Positions 13,901 to 26,922 of a stretch of 64,000 nt of DNA are shown in pieces. The stretch is taken from contig WBMZ01010286.1 in the NCBI GenBank assembly GCA_013400975.1, positions 1 to 64,000 of the forward strand. Direction: 5' to 3'. The stretch is from Atrichornis clamosus (taxonomy: Eukaryota; Chordata; Aves; Passeriformes; Menuridae). The position numbers and the translations under genes are program-made. The notes beneath the pieces were generated by a model that saw only the letters and a program-made list of their open reading frames with translations, was not told where the DNA came from and ran no database searches. Position 1 is the stretch's first letter; the number at the start of each line of letters is the position of its first letter.

Positions 13901-15028
13901 TATCTTTATCATGATGAAAATTGTCTGCTTTGCTGTATTTGGATTTTGCAGTGAAAATGCAACTCAGCATGGTGGCATGAAGAATTTTAAATTTAGTTTT
14001 CTACTCACAAAGTTCAGAGATTCATCCACAATTACTAAAATCCCCCTTCTGTTTATTGTAATTAGTCAAATCAGTGGAGCTACAGTAATATGAGTTGTGA
14101 ATGGTATTGCAGTGGTACAGACCATAAAAGCAAATAGAACTGGGCATCCAGAGTTTAAGAGATTGAATTCTTTTACCTCTGATGCCTAATTTGGTTTTAT
14201 TCCTTCAGTTAACTTCATCATTGTTAGATAAGTTCTAAGTCCTTGTGTAATGCGAAAAATTAGGTAACTTGAAATACCTGTATTAGTAAAACCAAGAACA
14301 AATTTAAGATAAGTAAAAAGTAATTCAATATCAGTTATTTTACTATGATAGGCAACCAAATTACAGAATTTAGAGGCATAACCTTCTCACTTACTCAGGA
14401 GAGTGAGTCTCTTACTGAGACACTATTCAGGCTCTTTTATTAGAATTGATGCGTTCATAAGACTGGAAACAATTTTCCAAAAATAAACTGAAAAGTGGGG
14501 CTTACACGGTTCAACCACATGTATATATTTTTAAAGAGTTTTAGTCTACATCTTTTGGGACAAATCCAATTTACTCCTTCATTTAGGGTAAATACACAAC
14601 ATGGAATTCACAAACGAAATCAAATGGAAGATCTGTCCCACAATGTAGCTAATTTCTGCCTTTTTCTGACAAGTACTTTGTAAGCCTGATCAAGCTATCT
14701 CATTTAAAATTTTAACTAAGCCTTTATCCAAAGAAAAATTAATTTTTCTTAAGGGATGCTTTTCACAGGATGACTTTGAACTAGCTTATGAAAAGATAGC
14801 TGAATTAATTCTAGCTTGCATAAAGCAACTCCCACTTGATCTTCCCAGAAGTCATTCTTCTGGAAAACAATTTTGTGCAGAGCACAAACAAGAAGCAAGT
14901 TTGCAAGAGATATACTGGCTGGATCTGAAGTTGATAAAAAGAACATTTTATCCAGTGTGACAGTGGCTAGGGAATGAGTTACCATCCCTGTCTTCAGAAA
15001 ACAGAAACCTGAGAGAAAAATGTTTCAT
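10983..15028. other. Unique intergenic DNA
   Basis: No gene or named repeat seen. The frames at 11284-11487, 12183-12392, 12523-12741, 12910-13152, 13890-14093, 14495-14683 and 14749-14985 are short and carry no motif I recognise. Confidence 0.45.
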
Positions 15029-15055
15029 GTCTAACTATAATAACAATAGTTAGAC
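15029..15055. repeat. Perfect 10-bp inverted repeat (hairpin)
   Basis: The arm 'gtctaactat' (15029-15038) and its exact reverse complement (15046-15055) surround a 7-base loop. This is directly visible. It is short, AT-rich and isolated. I see no A or T run after it that would suggest a Pol III terminator, and no gene beside it. Confidence 0.8.
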
Positions 15056-15972
15056 CTTTCCATCCTTTTGCTACTATTAATCTTTGTATTTTATTTCTGT
15101 GATGTTCCTTTTGTTTGGTCATGGCCCTTCAGCTGAACATCTATATTATATTTCTGTCATCTCCCACACATACAAAATTCCTCCAGAGAGGAACAGATAT
15201 AAAGAAGAAATAAAATATTTCCATTAGGAACCTCACTACTTTTCCTTCTCTTTTTCTTTGTGCACATGTGATAGCATAGTATCATTTCATTATTCCAGCA
15301 ATTGCAGCAAACGAAGAATTTGTACCCTTCATGAAAATATTGGTAACCTTTAAAAACACATTGTAGACCTCTGTTCCTTTAAATATTATCACGCTATGTG
15401 GGAGTAAAGAGATAAGCAGGTATCTTTGGCAGCTTAGAAGTTATCAACTCAACCTCTGATTGCCATTGCTCAAGTGTACATGTGTCTAGAGGAGCTGAGT
15501 CAATGGCATAGCCTGTGTGAGCCCTCCTGCTCTTCAGCGTGACTCAGGCCAAGATTCAGTGTGCCGAGACAAACAGCTCTCCTCTTCCACAGTACATAGC
15601 CCAGCCTCTGAGATCAGGAGCATGTATTGAGGACACAGAGTCAGTCTCCCTCATATTTATTCCTTATTCAGAAGCTCGCAGAGAACACCATGGGTTCAGT
15701 TTTGTTTTTAAACATGACTTTGAGCCAAATTTAGAATGGCTGAGACCCACTTCCTCAATGAGCACTCCAGTCACTTCTTTGCTCAGTGATGGAGCTGCTC
15801 CCAGTGACCTGGTGCTGAGGATAGGAGGATTTGTCTCTGTTCCACGCAGCTTGTGCTGTGAACAAACCATGTCTGATGGATACAGCATTCAAGAGGAGTT
15901 AGGGCATTCTCTGTCCTGCTTGGTAAGAAGACATAAAATACAGCTAAAAGCCAAACTATGCTCTACTGAAGC
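15056..15972. other. Unique DNA ending in an unassigned 149-codon open frame
   Basis: A frame on the + strand at 15539-15988 is open for 149 codons. Its last 16 bases run into the LTR that starts at 15973. It has no signal peptide, membrane segment or motif I recognise. I treat it as non-coding. The rest of the stretch shows nothing. Confidence 0.35.
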
Positions 15973-16526
15973 TGGTGGTGTAAATTAATCCAGCAGGCAC
16001 ACAATCACTACAGACCTGCTCATTTACTCCCTACAGTGTAAGCGGGGAGAGAATCGGAAAAAAGCTATAACTTGTGTGTTGAGAGAAAGACCGTGTAACA
16101 GGACAGAAAAGGATATGAAAATAATACTAATGATGAAAGAATATACAGAACAAGTGATGCACAATGCAATTTCTGAACACCTGCTGACCAATATCCAGAC
16201 AGTTCCCAAGCAGTGAGCTGCCAACCCCCAGCCAATTCCCCACAGTTTTATTGTTCAGAACAATTACATATAGTATAGAATATCCCTTTGATCAGTGGGG
16301 GTCAACTGTCCTGGCTGTGACCCCTCCAAGCTTCTTGTGTCTCCCACCCTCTTTGCTGGCAGGGGAGTATGAAAAGCTGAAAAATCCTTGACTCAGAGTA
16401 AGCAGTGGTCAGTGTCAACTAAAACATCAATGTGTTATCAACATGGTTCTCATCCTATATCCTGAACACAGCACTGTATCAGCTACTAGAAAGAAAATTA
16501 ACTTTATCCCATCTGAAACCAGGAAA
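15973..16526 (-). mobile_element. Solo LTR, avian ERVL-like family (bottom strand)
   Basis: Read on the bottom strand this matches the same LTR family as the copies at 28.2 kb and 58.0 kb. The 5' end sits near 16526 ('gaaaccaggaaa' on +). After it come the diagnostic blocks 'agaaaattaactttatccc', 'cagcactgtatcagctacta' and 'catcaatgtgttatcaacat', then 'tagaatatccctttgatcag', then 'ccaatatccagacagttccc', and near the 3' end 'gttgagagaaagaccgtgta'. The position of the family's polyadenylation signal is mutated (gttaca on the sense strand instead of ATTAAA), so this copy is probably unable to end transcripts there. No internal retroviral genes flank it, and I see no clear target duplication. Confidence 0.8.
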
Positions 16527-19500
16527 CTAGACACTTAGGAAATGTTTGGGTTCCAAAGCACGCAAATCTTCAGTTTGAAAGTCACACACGTTATAAGGTC
16601 CCACGCCTGGGGAAGCAGGGTAAGAAACAAAAGATTGACCAGTAGCATAGCTGCCTATTCCATACCTGTCTCTGCTCTAGATCCTTACAAAAAATTTGCC
16701 ATTGAGGATAATTCACAAAAATTAAGTGAAAGAATTTTATTGTTGTAATTCAACCTCAAACCATCACCTAAAATAATCAGATTCTACATCCAAACAGTCC
16801 TACCTTACAAAAAGTGGTGGGGAAATGTATATATTTTCTGGAAAAGAAGTAGAAAATATAAAATTGCACACAAGAAGTTTAGCTAAAATGGTCTATTATT
16901 TAATATTTACTTGGTTTCAGCATTTCCTTGAGACTGTCAAAACAATTTTTTCTCCAAATGGTTTTTATCTCTAAGTGAAGTAATCCGTAATTCTTTCCCT
17001 TTTTGATTCAATGGCTTGTAGTCTTTAACCCTTCTAGACTAAAAATGATACTTTCAGAAATATAGAAGTAAGTTAATCATGACACCTGAACAGGGATAAA
17101 CCATGCACTCTCTCCTGAAAATAGTAAAAGAAATTGTATTGCTAAATCTCCTTGCCTCAGAATGAACATTTAACACTAAAATCAACACTCTAAATTTGCT
17201 TTTATTGTGTGAAAGTGTGAAAAGAAAAATGAAGTTGCTGTGTTTTCAGTTTTTTAAAGATACATTTTCTGCTGTGCATACTGAGTAACAATTCAATTTA
17301 TTTAAATTTATATTGTAGGTTATAAGCATATTAACATCATCATTTTCTCAGAGAAGAAATCAGCATAATGTCTCCTCAGGAGCTGCTGTAATGCATGTTT
17401 CAGACTGTGTCAGTGTGCTCTCTTACTGATGATTTTTGCACCAACATTTTGGTACATTCACCATCAGGGTAAGCAAATAATTTCCTCAGTTATCTTAAAT
17501 GAAACATTATAAAACAACAACAAAACCCCCCAAACAAACAACAGCAAAAAACCCCCAAACCAAACTTTTGGAGTAGAAGATTTCTTTTTTTTTTCTCTTT
17601 TTGTTCATTTTTACCCTGACAATGCATCAAAATATTCAGACAGAAAAAAGTAGTCTAGATGGTCTAGATGAAGAGGAACCTTGCTGGAATTTCCTGAAGA
17701 ACAATAGCACTCAGTGGTGAAGAAACAATAATTGCTGACAGACAGAGAGGAGACACAGAATCATTCTAATTCAGCCTGGAAATGCTCTGACTTTCAGTAA
17801 ATACTTGGAATCTATCTGAAATGTCTAGTATAAGACCTCATTTATTGAAACAATTAGATACACCTCCTTAAGAAACCTGCAAATTAAATCTATTCTTTTC
17901 TATTTTCAGTTAATTCTCAGGTCAACATCATCAGGAATTTCACCATGATAGCACCATAATATTATAAGACATTTACTTTTTTCACACAAAGCAAAACAAT
18001 TAAACTTAACTCAGACTGAATAATTTCCCCTGCAAAGCAGTGCCTAAAATGGGTGAAAAAATAATTTAAGAAAGAAATTTTTGCAAGAAACATAATTCAG
18101 ACTGTATTAATCCCTTAGACAGACAGAGATTAGATTCTTATTGACAGTTTGCAATTGACAAGAGAGTAATATGGAATTTTCACAAGAATAAAAATCTCTG
18201 GGGAAAAAAAAATCTGTGGGATGCTCTAGACCCATATCTCTTGCTATCCAAAAATAGAAAAACAACAATTTAAAAATCACAATTCAAACCTATTCAAATT
18301 CTCAACCGCAGTTTCTTGGCTTTTTTTCCTGGGTAAAAAATCAGTTTGCATAAAACCTGTCTTAGAAGATGCCCTTCTAGTGTGAAAGAACTTTCACAGC
18401 CAGTGCACAGAACCTACATTTCACTTGAAAAATGATTCATGTAGCTCTGCATGAATTTTTTGTGTTGACAAGGGCTCCCCCTTGTGATATTGTACTGAAT
18501 TCAGATTCATTCTGAGGCATCAGACTGGACAGTTAGTTTATGAGTGCAAATGCTTCACTAAGCAGTTAGGGACTGTCAAGAGAATTGTGTCCTAGAAGTT
18601 GGAAATGTGTACACTTGTCCTAATTATTGAAAAAATGCAGAGGATCTGGAAGTTAGGAAGGAAAATACATGCAATGACATATGACTGTCACTTAAACATG
18701 AATTTTTACAAGAATTATGAGAACAGTCCTATACCTTTATTAAATAATAATCCAATATAAATAAAAATCCAATAATTAAAAGGAGGGATGTAAAGCAAAA
18801 TAGCCTGCTATCTATAACATGCATGTTTTAATATATATATAAAATTGTATTTATGAAGGTTTATAAATTATAAATTTTTCCAAAGTGCTTATATATGGAC
18901 AGAGCTCTTAAACAACCACTTCTATTTCAACCCAGTTCTCCTTTCATGCACTCACCAAAATTATTTCTACTAAGTTTTCAATAAATACATCTTTTGATTA
19001 ATACCAAACTGTCTCTTTCCCTTTTAAAAATAATTAAAATGCCATTCTCTGATTTCAGTCAAATAGAAAAATATTGCTGTGTTGGTTTAAGCTAACTTAA
19101 TTTCCTAGGTAAAGATCACAGAAAAAAAAAATCGGTAAGGTCTGTGGGTGCTAGGAAACTTGAGACTCCTGAATAAACATTTCTTCTAATATTCCACATT
19201 TTCTCTTCTTGGAGGTCAAAACCAAGCAACAAAACCAGATCTCTAGTAGACATCTGCAAAGCCAAATTTCACTCGCTGCCTGAAATGTAAACTAATTGAA
19301 AATGGAAATTACATACTGCAGGCAGAAGGTTACTTGAGTACACACTGCCCTTTCAGCTGATTAGAGCATGTCAGTACCACAGGAATACAAAGTTTATTAT
19401 CCCTTTCAAATCTGGTCTGGTCATTTGCAATTATAGGTACCGCATATGATGTAAACACTAAACTATTAGCATAAATGCCAGACTGAAAATATTCATACAG

Positions 19501-21613
19501 ATAGCTCAGAGTAACTGGAATGAAGTAGCCAGTCTCAAGAAGCTTTGCATGCCATAATATGTTCCTAAAATAACATCTAAATCCAATAGCTGGCTGCATG
19601 AAAAGTAGATATTCTTACATTGTGTCATTATCAATTTGTCTCCCCCAAATGAGTTAACATTGGGACTATGTTGTCTTCGAGGGAAAAAGCATTTTTCATC
19701 AGTTCCAGATAGTTATTTCTCACAATAGAAATATGAAGGTGTCTGTTCCTCCAACATATATATATGTCTCACTACCACTTCTTCTCGTAGCTTATTTGGT
19801 ATCATTTTCTATAGTAATAGCTCAAAAATTCTGACTGCACACACAATTATCTGTAAATTGGGTCAAAGGGAAACAGATTCTTCTAAAAAATACCTTGGAA
19901 GAGTACTTGGCTGTAGCAATTTTTCTATAAAAACGTCACCAGCTATGTATTTTTGTACAAGGTATGTAGGATCTGCTCAATGGGATGTAAAAGCAGGCAA
20001 CCACCTACAAAATAATTTGCCATCTGAGACTCAGCTGCAGAGGAAGAACTGGAGCCAATCTGAAGCCCCAGCTATCTCAGTCAAGTTTCTTATGGGTGCA
20101 AACTTTCAGTCCAGGAAGCCTTAGACAAGGATTCTGGTCACAACAGATTATATGCAATATAAAGAGGTAAGAAAGGGAAACTGGAATGTGAAAATAATTG
20201 GGTGCTGCTTCTATTTTTTCTTCACTGATTTCAATGTGCACATTAATCTTGGGATGCTTAGTGGAGAGCAAGGAGCCCAAATTGGTAGGCTGCCCCAAAC
20301 TCCTTAAAAACAAATACAGTATATTTGTATTAAAATGCCATAGACTGATTTTTTAATATTTAGGAGGGAATTTCTAAAACATGCAGTTGGGGGAAAATGA
20401 CAGACTTCCTTCCTTATGAGATACCAAAATATATATAAAAACACAAGACTGTATTATACCAATAATTACAGAATTTTTTTAGCATTCTGAGAAAATTATA
20501 AAGTGTACATTTATGTAAACTATTACTTTACCTACTGTTCCTAGGATAATGGCCATAAATGAAGGAGAGTAGATAATCCAGGGTGTGAATTCTTGTCTTT
20601 GTATATTTTAAGCACCCAGAGAAGCAGATAAATCATAATTAGCCCTTCATTTACCAGTAAAACATCACCATTAAAATAGTCCAAAGGGGGAAATCTACAG
20701 AGTCTAGATGGTACAAGACATAAAACAAGTTTCCAGAATTTCTCCTTTCAGCTTCTACAGAACTGAAGCTAGTTATAAGACACCAAAGTGTTGACAGATG
20801 TAGCAATGTTTTATAAAAGGAGGGATTCAAGTGAAGAAATGTATGTGGGATTGTAAGATCAAATCAGCAAGCATATCCCATAATTTGTTATCCAGATAAG
20901 GGAAGCAGATATGTTATTTCCTCCATCTTTTGCCAACATGGGAGGATTCACTACCGGCCAGTTCCAGCTACTTTATGTCTTCTCCACACCCCTGAGACAA
21001 GCAGATGAATCAAAGTGAACCTCAGTCATCTGCCACTAATTCTAAAGAAAATTCACCCTTCAGACTTTTTTTCATCATTTTAATGATACAATAAGCTTGA
21101 AAGCTGACATAAATCTTCTTACTAGCTCCAATATTTTTTTATGTATTGTGCACACATCACTTGCATTGCATATGGATATGCTTGTGAATATGAAAATGTA
21201 TCTGTAAATGTGTGTTCCAAAGTGGTTAAATACTTGCAGTGTTCTCCATGCTGTGAAGTGTTCTCAGTTCCAAATCCTAGTGAGAAAAAATCAAATTCTC
21301 GACAACTGTGAGAAAACAGAGAAGGGAAAAAAGAACCCAAGTGCAACTTGGTGTTACCAAGTCCTAACTTCATTCTAATTATGGCTTTAAACTTGAAACC
21401 ACTGTACAGACAAATAAACAGTCTGGCCATGGAAAATTAAATATAATCTTCCTGGTCATGTCAGTAGATAAGCACCTGATTAGGCAAAGTAAAAATTATC
21501 TCTTGATAGTACAGACCATAAAACTGCATATCCAGACGAGTTAGGTTGAAAAAAAATTGTTTACTGGAAAGTGAGTCATGCTTCCTATAACGTGCTGAAC
21601 ACCAGCGCTTACT
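16527..21613. other. Unique intergenic DNA with one A/C-rich tract
   Basis: No gene seen. Short frames at 16542-16748, 19330-19599, 19858-20124, 20077-20313 and 21122-21430 lack recognisable motifs. An A/C-rich low-complexity tract at 17511-17564 is listed separately, and AT-rich simple sequence occurs near 18830-18880. Confidence 0.45.
17511..17564. repeat. A/C-rich low-complexity tract
   Basis: Runs of A (2-6) alternate with runs of C (1-6), with almost no G or T. The bottom strand is G/T-rich and contains several G runs. Directly visible. Confidence 0.8.
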
Positions 21614-21903
21614 ATAGATTCACAGAATCATTACGTTTGTAAAAGACTCCAAGGTCATCAAGTCCAACCTTTGACCAAACACCACCATGGCCACTAAACC
21701 ATATAATGAAGTGCTACATGACTCTGCCACTTCCCTGGAGAGCCTGTTTCAATGTTTAATCACTCTGTCAGTGAAGAAATGTTTCCTAATACCCAAATTG
21801 AACCTCCGCTCTTGCAACTTGAGGCCATTTCACCTTGGCATATTGCTAGTTGCCTGGGAGACAAGGCCAACTCCTCACCTCACCACAACCTCCGTTCATA
21901 CAA
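21614..21903 (-). mobile_element. CR1 LINE, 3'-end fragment (bottom strand)
   Basis: The + strand is the reverse complement of a CR1 3' end. It begins 'cacagaatcattacgtttg' and continues with 'ccaaggtcatcaagtccaac', 'accaccatggccactaaacc', 'cacttccctggagagcctgt' and 'gtgaagaaatgtttcctaat'. It reaches 'ttgctagttgcctgggagac' and 'accacaacctccgttcata', about 290 bp in all. It differs enough from the 6.3-kb copy to be a separate CR1 subfamily and insertion. The frame at 21687-21908 lies inside it and is not a gene. Confidence 0.92.
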
Positions 21904-23169
21904 TTTAAGCTAGAAGTGTCTTACACGGCAAAATGAGGTTGTAATTCTCTATTCTTTAACTTTTATATTGAAAGGATTAAGTAATCAGCAGTGACTTGAA
22001 ATGGAAAGTTATGTAGTTCCCCTTTATATCTTCTAATATCTCAAAGATACAATCTGCGTATTTTCTGGCCTCAATTCTCTCTCTCTCCGTTAAAAAAAAC
22101 CCCAAAAAAGCCAAAAAACCCAAACCAACATGTAGGATCTCAGAGCAAATTCAGGAAGTTTTCTTAATGCAATTGCAAAGCTTTCATTTTAGTCTCTCTA
22201 CTTAAGTCTGAGAGATCGCGTGTACTAGCATAAAGCTTACCAATTTTTGCTCAAGTAACAACCTAGAATCACTTATCTAATACAAATTTTCTAAAGAGAA
22301 ATGTGCAACAATGTGTCTCCAGAGAAAAGGAACAAACCAAAGCCCTACCCAAGCTCCGCTGCTCATGCAATTCACCTCTAGTCGAGGGAGGGGCAGAGGA
22401 TGAACTACAGTCCTGCTGTTCAATGGAAAGCACGTGACTAATGTGGTGTGATAAGCATGATATATACACCTTGAAAAAACCTGGACCGAAGAAATGGGCG
22501 CTGGAGGAAGGATGCTTCAACCACACCGAAATTGTAAATATCACAATTGAAAAATTGCTGGGTTTCACAATTTACAGCTATCTTACTAAAAATCATCAAG
22601 CTTCTCTTAGAAAGGCTGACTGAGTCATTAGGAATCTCTGCTGAAGTAGAGCCACCCAGATGCTTCGACACATAGGCAGAGAGCTTTTCTAATTGTTGCT
22701 ATAAGGGAAAGAGAAACAAGATAAAAACAAGAGATTTTCAAACTATTTTTACTACTTTTTTTTTTCATTTTTAAGTTTAGATTCTGAATGAAAACAAAAT
22801 ATTGCATTTTAATTAGAATTTTGATGAAATTTTGAATTCTTTCTTTTCTGATAGCTCACTTACTATAAAGTTACTTTTTTATTAAGATATTCATATATCC
22901 CTGTTGCTGGTGTCAAAAAAAAAAAGGTATAACTCTGATCAATTAAGCCTAATTAAGTTTGAAGGGTAGAGTTTCCCTGAAAGAAGTGTCTTCTGTCTGC
23001 TATTTTGTTCATACTATTTTAAAGAAAAGAATATTTGGTATGCATACTTTTGCAAATATCACTCCATACAAATTCAACACAACTCCAAAACGCACTAGTG
23101 GAAACAGCACACAAAGTGACGGTCAAACTGCTAACTTAGGCAAAAACGTATACACTATTACAACATTGC
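21904..23169. other. Unique intergenic DNA with an A/C-rich tract at 22092-22130
   Basis: No gene seen. Overlapping frames on both strands at 22269-22671 have no recognisable motif. The A/C-rich tract is of the same kind as at 17.5 kb. Confidence 0.45.
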
Positions 23170-23480
23170 AAGTTTATTTGTTACAGAGGACAAAGAAACC
23201 CTTCTCTTCCCCCCGCACACGCATTTGTTGCAGAGCTTGGCAGAGCATAACCAGCTGAACACCCCGGGCTACGGTGACCGTGTCGGTTTTGACAGTCTCT
23301 GGCACGGCACGCACAGGGAAGGGCTGCGCTGCCCTGGCCTGCGGAGATGGGGTGCCCGGAGCTGATCCATCCTCTGCACATGAGAGTCCCTCGTCTGTGT
23401 GCTGGCACTAAAGGCTTCTCTGGCGGCTGCCAGGAGCTGGGTTTACTTCCCGTCTAAAGGGCTGAGCTTGAAATGGGACG
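23170..23480. promoter_or_regulatory. Isolated GC- and CpG-enriched patch, possible promoter or enhancer
   Basis: Against AT-rich surroundings this stretch is clearly GC-rich and holds many CpG dinucleotides (for example 'ccccgggctacgg', 'gaccgtgtcgg', 'cacggcacgcac', 'gctgcgctg'). It matches no mobile element I recognise. I see no open reading frame of known family, and no clear donor and acceptor pair that makes it an exon. It could be a small CpG island marking an unannotated transcript start, a regulatory element, or GC-rich remains of a repeat. The call rests on base composition alone. Confidence 0.35.
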
Positions 23481-26400
23481 AGAGGATACTCTTAGGAATT
23501 ACTTTGGGGGTTGTGTGCTAATTCTGCTCTTGCCTCGCACAAAATGGGGACTCTCCCTGCTGTGATTTATTTCCAGGTCTTTGGTGCGTTTTATGAACAT
23601 TGAGGTATCTTACGGTTATTCTGCCTACAAGATCATCCAAATTTTTATGTAATATGTGACTGTCACTGGGATATGCAAAATTCCGTTTTGACAAATCTTT
23701 TCTTTCAAGTGGCTTAAACCCCAACAATTTCAAGCCTGTATTGTTTAAAGGGAAGCCCTGCTCCCACTCTAAAAGTTTTGCTACATGTTCACATTTCTCA
23801 GTTTCTCTGTCCTTCCTTTGTACTAGAATATGTATCAATTATTTATCATTACATTCTTGCACAGAAAATGTCTTCAAGCATTATGGAAGAAATTATAAAG
23901 ATGTGCTTAACACCACACATACAGCTGAATGTCATATGAGCCAGAACAAAGTAATCAAGTTTTACATTGAAGTCATCTGCATTCTGACCTATGATTTCAA
24001 GTTGTTATTAAAAAAATTAATAAAAATAATCATTCATATTTAGAATTGTTCCTGTAAATCATCAGTGTTAAGCTCAGTGTTACAAACAAAATGTCACTCC
24101 ACTGCTGTTATGAAGTCATCAGTATCACAGAAATAAATACAAAATACAGCAGGATCACTCACCTTTTAATCTGTGCTAGTTCCTTAGGCAGGTAAAAATG
24201 TGGCACATGAAAACAACAAAGTTAAAGGCATAGGTTTATTTAATATTAAAGACATTGGATATAGCATCTGAAGAACCAACAAACAAATAAACAAACCCCC
24301 TCAAAAAAACAAAACAAAAAACCCCCCACTAAACCAAAAGAAAATCAACAAACCAACCCAAAAAGAAACCCCAAAGAAGGGTAGCTAGGAAAACTGCCTG
24401 TGACTGGTAATTTCTACTAACAGAAAATGCCCCTGAACTGAACACAGTTTAGCTGCAAACACAAGCAAAGAAAAAAGCAGACTCAGAGAAACTTCAACAT
24501 TTTCTGTAACAGCATTATAGCAATACAACAGCCTTTATTATTTAACAAGAGCTGTTTTATGTTCCTTGCTGACTCACTAACATTGTTGGCTCATTTCTTT
24601 ACTGAGATAACAAAGAAGGATGTATGCTCTCAGCTGAGCTTTTCTCAATCATTAACCATAGGAGCAGCAAAGCCCAGGGAGAAAGCTTAAATTAATCTCT
24701 ACAATGCTACATTTTTGCATGACTATTAATAAAGGTAGGTCCTCTCAAAGGAGAAAATATCTTACCTTACATGGAACTAGTTATTTTTCAGTATACTGTA
24801 ATAAAGTTATACTTTATTGCATTTTTCACAGCTAACATACCTGAGTTAAGTTATACTTTGTTAAGATTAAAACACAAGGAAACAAAATGAGAAGATTCAA
24901 CAAACAAGAGTCTGAAACATAACCACTATGAACTTAGGATGTAGTGAGATAACTAGGAAGCTATAGATGTGTAAGTCCAAAAGCTGTATTCTCTCTGATA
25001 TATTCTCTCTGATATATACACATTATACATGTTGCCATTTATTCTTTTGCAAGTTTTTCTACTGGTACTTCTCCAGCTGTTTCTTTCACAGCTCTTCTCT
25101 TACCATTTTCACTGTACCTCATTTTATTTTTTCTCTTTCAGTTCACTCTTGAGCCAATGAGCAGGGACACACCTGTGCTGCATAAAGAGCCAAAAAGGTT
25201 TAAATAAATTATCTCCTTTATTTCCATATCACATGACTGATCAGATTATACTTCATTAAAGAAGCTGCTCATCAGAGTTTCCAGCAGCTTTAAGTTAGCA
25301 AATGAGGCTAATTTACAGCAGATGATGTCATAGCATAGAAGTAATAAAAATAAAATAAAACAAATTTCCATATTTAGACAACTGCAAGATCTGCCAAGAG
25401 TTAGATGACAGCTAAAAGCAGCAAGGGACAGAAAAACAGTAACAACTAACAAATCATTTAATGCCTTTGATGATGGTGCTTCAGAAACCACTTTAGTAGA
25501 ATCTTCCTCACATCTATTCTCTCCAGTGTGTGAACTCAACCTAGACGAGAAAAAAAAGAGTATAGATTAAAAAAAAAAAAGAGAGAGAAAATTAAGACTT
25601 TGAATTCTTAATTTAATTCTGATCCACTGAGTCCTTATTCTAATCTCCATTCTGTCTTTGTCTAACTTCTTAAAAGTTCTGCTTGGAGAAATGCTGGATT
25701 TTTCTTTTCTTTCCAGTCTCACATTTTTCACTCATCTTTTCTAGGGCATGATGTATACATTTTGATCTGATGGTTAGTTCCTTCCTTTCCCATCATCCCA
25801 CACAAATGAACAAACATATTTGTGTAGGAACTCACCACAGACTTAGTGAAAGCCAAGTCACACCAGTGTAATGGATCAGCTTTCAATAGATCCCAGCGGG
25901 GCCAGAATTTCACCTAGAAAACAAAAGTCCATAGAATCTGGTCATTTATCTACTTTTCATACACATTTCTTTGAAAGAGTTAGACAAAGAAACATTACAA
26001 ATCTGTTGAACACCAGCTCTGGTGCTGACTTTATTTCCCCCACCTAGTAAAATCATGAGACATATAATTTCGTTTTGGCTACAACTGAATATTCTGTAAA
26101 CCTCAACTGATTTTAGAATGTTTTTTATGAGTATACTTATAGTAAACCTTTTAACAGCCTTTTAAAAATAATCTTGACATTCCCAATCTTTTTCCAAGTT
26201 ATTCTGATTTCAAAGATATCAGGATTTATTATAAAGCTCTGGAGTTTCATCCGTCTCCAATAAAATGTCAGCAGCTGTATCTCAGTTGGGGTAATTTTAC
26301 AGTATTTTAATAGAGTCCCTGTCCATAGATAGTAATGGTGAAGACTAGTCCAACTTCTCTACAAAAGTATCAACTTTATTCTTATTTTGTCACCACCAGC

Positions 26401-26914
26401 ATCTCTTCCCACAACTACACATTCTTCTTTTCCTTGTTTCTAGCCACCTCTCTACAATTAGCTTTCATTGATGGAGAATATTAGAAACTTCATCACTAAC
26501 CCATGTTTTGAAAGGTTACACATATTCAAAAGGGAGGGGTTTTTTCCAGCTGTTTTTGACACACTGGTAATTTTTTAATGGTGTTTTCCCAAAACAAGGA
26601 TCTCTCTCAGCTGAAAAAATTGTTAGACTTTGCCAGCCTCCAAGACAGATTGAAACTTTCAGATAACCTTTATACTATATAGCAGTCCCTGTAACAAATG
26701 CAGAAGAAAATGCATCTTAAGGGGATGGGAAGAGAGTTCCTACAGTTTTCCAGGTAAACTGGTGGTATATTAGACTCCCAATGGGAAAGACAGGCCACTT
26801 ATTAACACCTCCCCAAACATTTTTGAACTGGAAGGCACAATTCTCTTCTGCACACCAGCACCTCCAGTTTTGCTGTGAAGATTCCCTGCCACATGAGGAT
26901 GATGATAAATATGA
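23481..26914. other. Unique intergenic DNA
   Basis: No gene I can support. A 106-codon bottom-strand frame (23518-23838) has no family I can confirm. Frames at 23741-24043, 24967-25152, 25246-25539 and 25728-25913 lack motifs. An A/C-rich tract at 24274-24377 is listed separately. Confidence 0.4.
24274..24377. repeat. A/C-rich low-complexity tract
   Basis: About 100 bases dominated by A runs and C runs (such as 'aaacaaataaacaaaccccc' and 'aaaaaacccccc'), almost free of G and T. This is the longest of several such tracts in the window, all A/C-rich on the + strand. Confidence 0.8.
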
Positions 26915-26922
26915 TCATCATC
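26898..26922. repeat. GAT/ATC trinucleotide hairpin
   Basis: 'gatgatgat' (26898-26906) pairs perfectly with 'atcatcatc' (26914-26922) across a 7-base loop. The ATC run continues to 26927 and can also pair with the ATGATGG that follows. It adjoins the first copy of the 151-bp duplication and may have caused the local assembly problem. Confidence 0.8.

Noticed and set aside
15539..15988. 149-codon + strand frame next to the bottom-strand LTR
   Set aside because: No start context, motif or homology I recognise, and it runs into the LTR end. It is near the length expected by chance for the longest frames in 64 kb. Considered as a retroviral remnant, but no retroviral motif is visible.
19080..19125. 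Short resemblance to the LTR 5' end ('tgtgttggtttaagct')
   Set aside because: Similarity stops after about 30 bases and the following sequence does not match the family.
21687..21908. 73-codon frame
   Set aside because: Lies within the bottom-strand CR1 tail, antisense to the element.
23518..23838. 106-codon bottom-strand frame containing GLKLLGFKPL, reminiscent of the GLxLxGFKPL stretch in Ku70
   Set aside because: The likeness is limited to about ten residues and does not continue convincingly on either side, so chance is more likely than a Ku70 pseudogene. A nucleotide search against XRCC6 would settle it.
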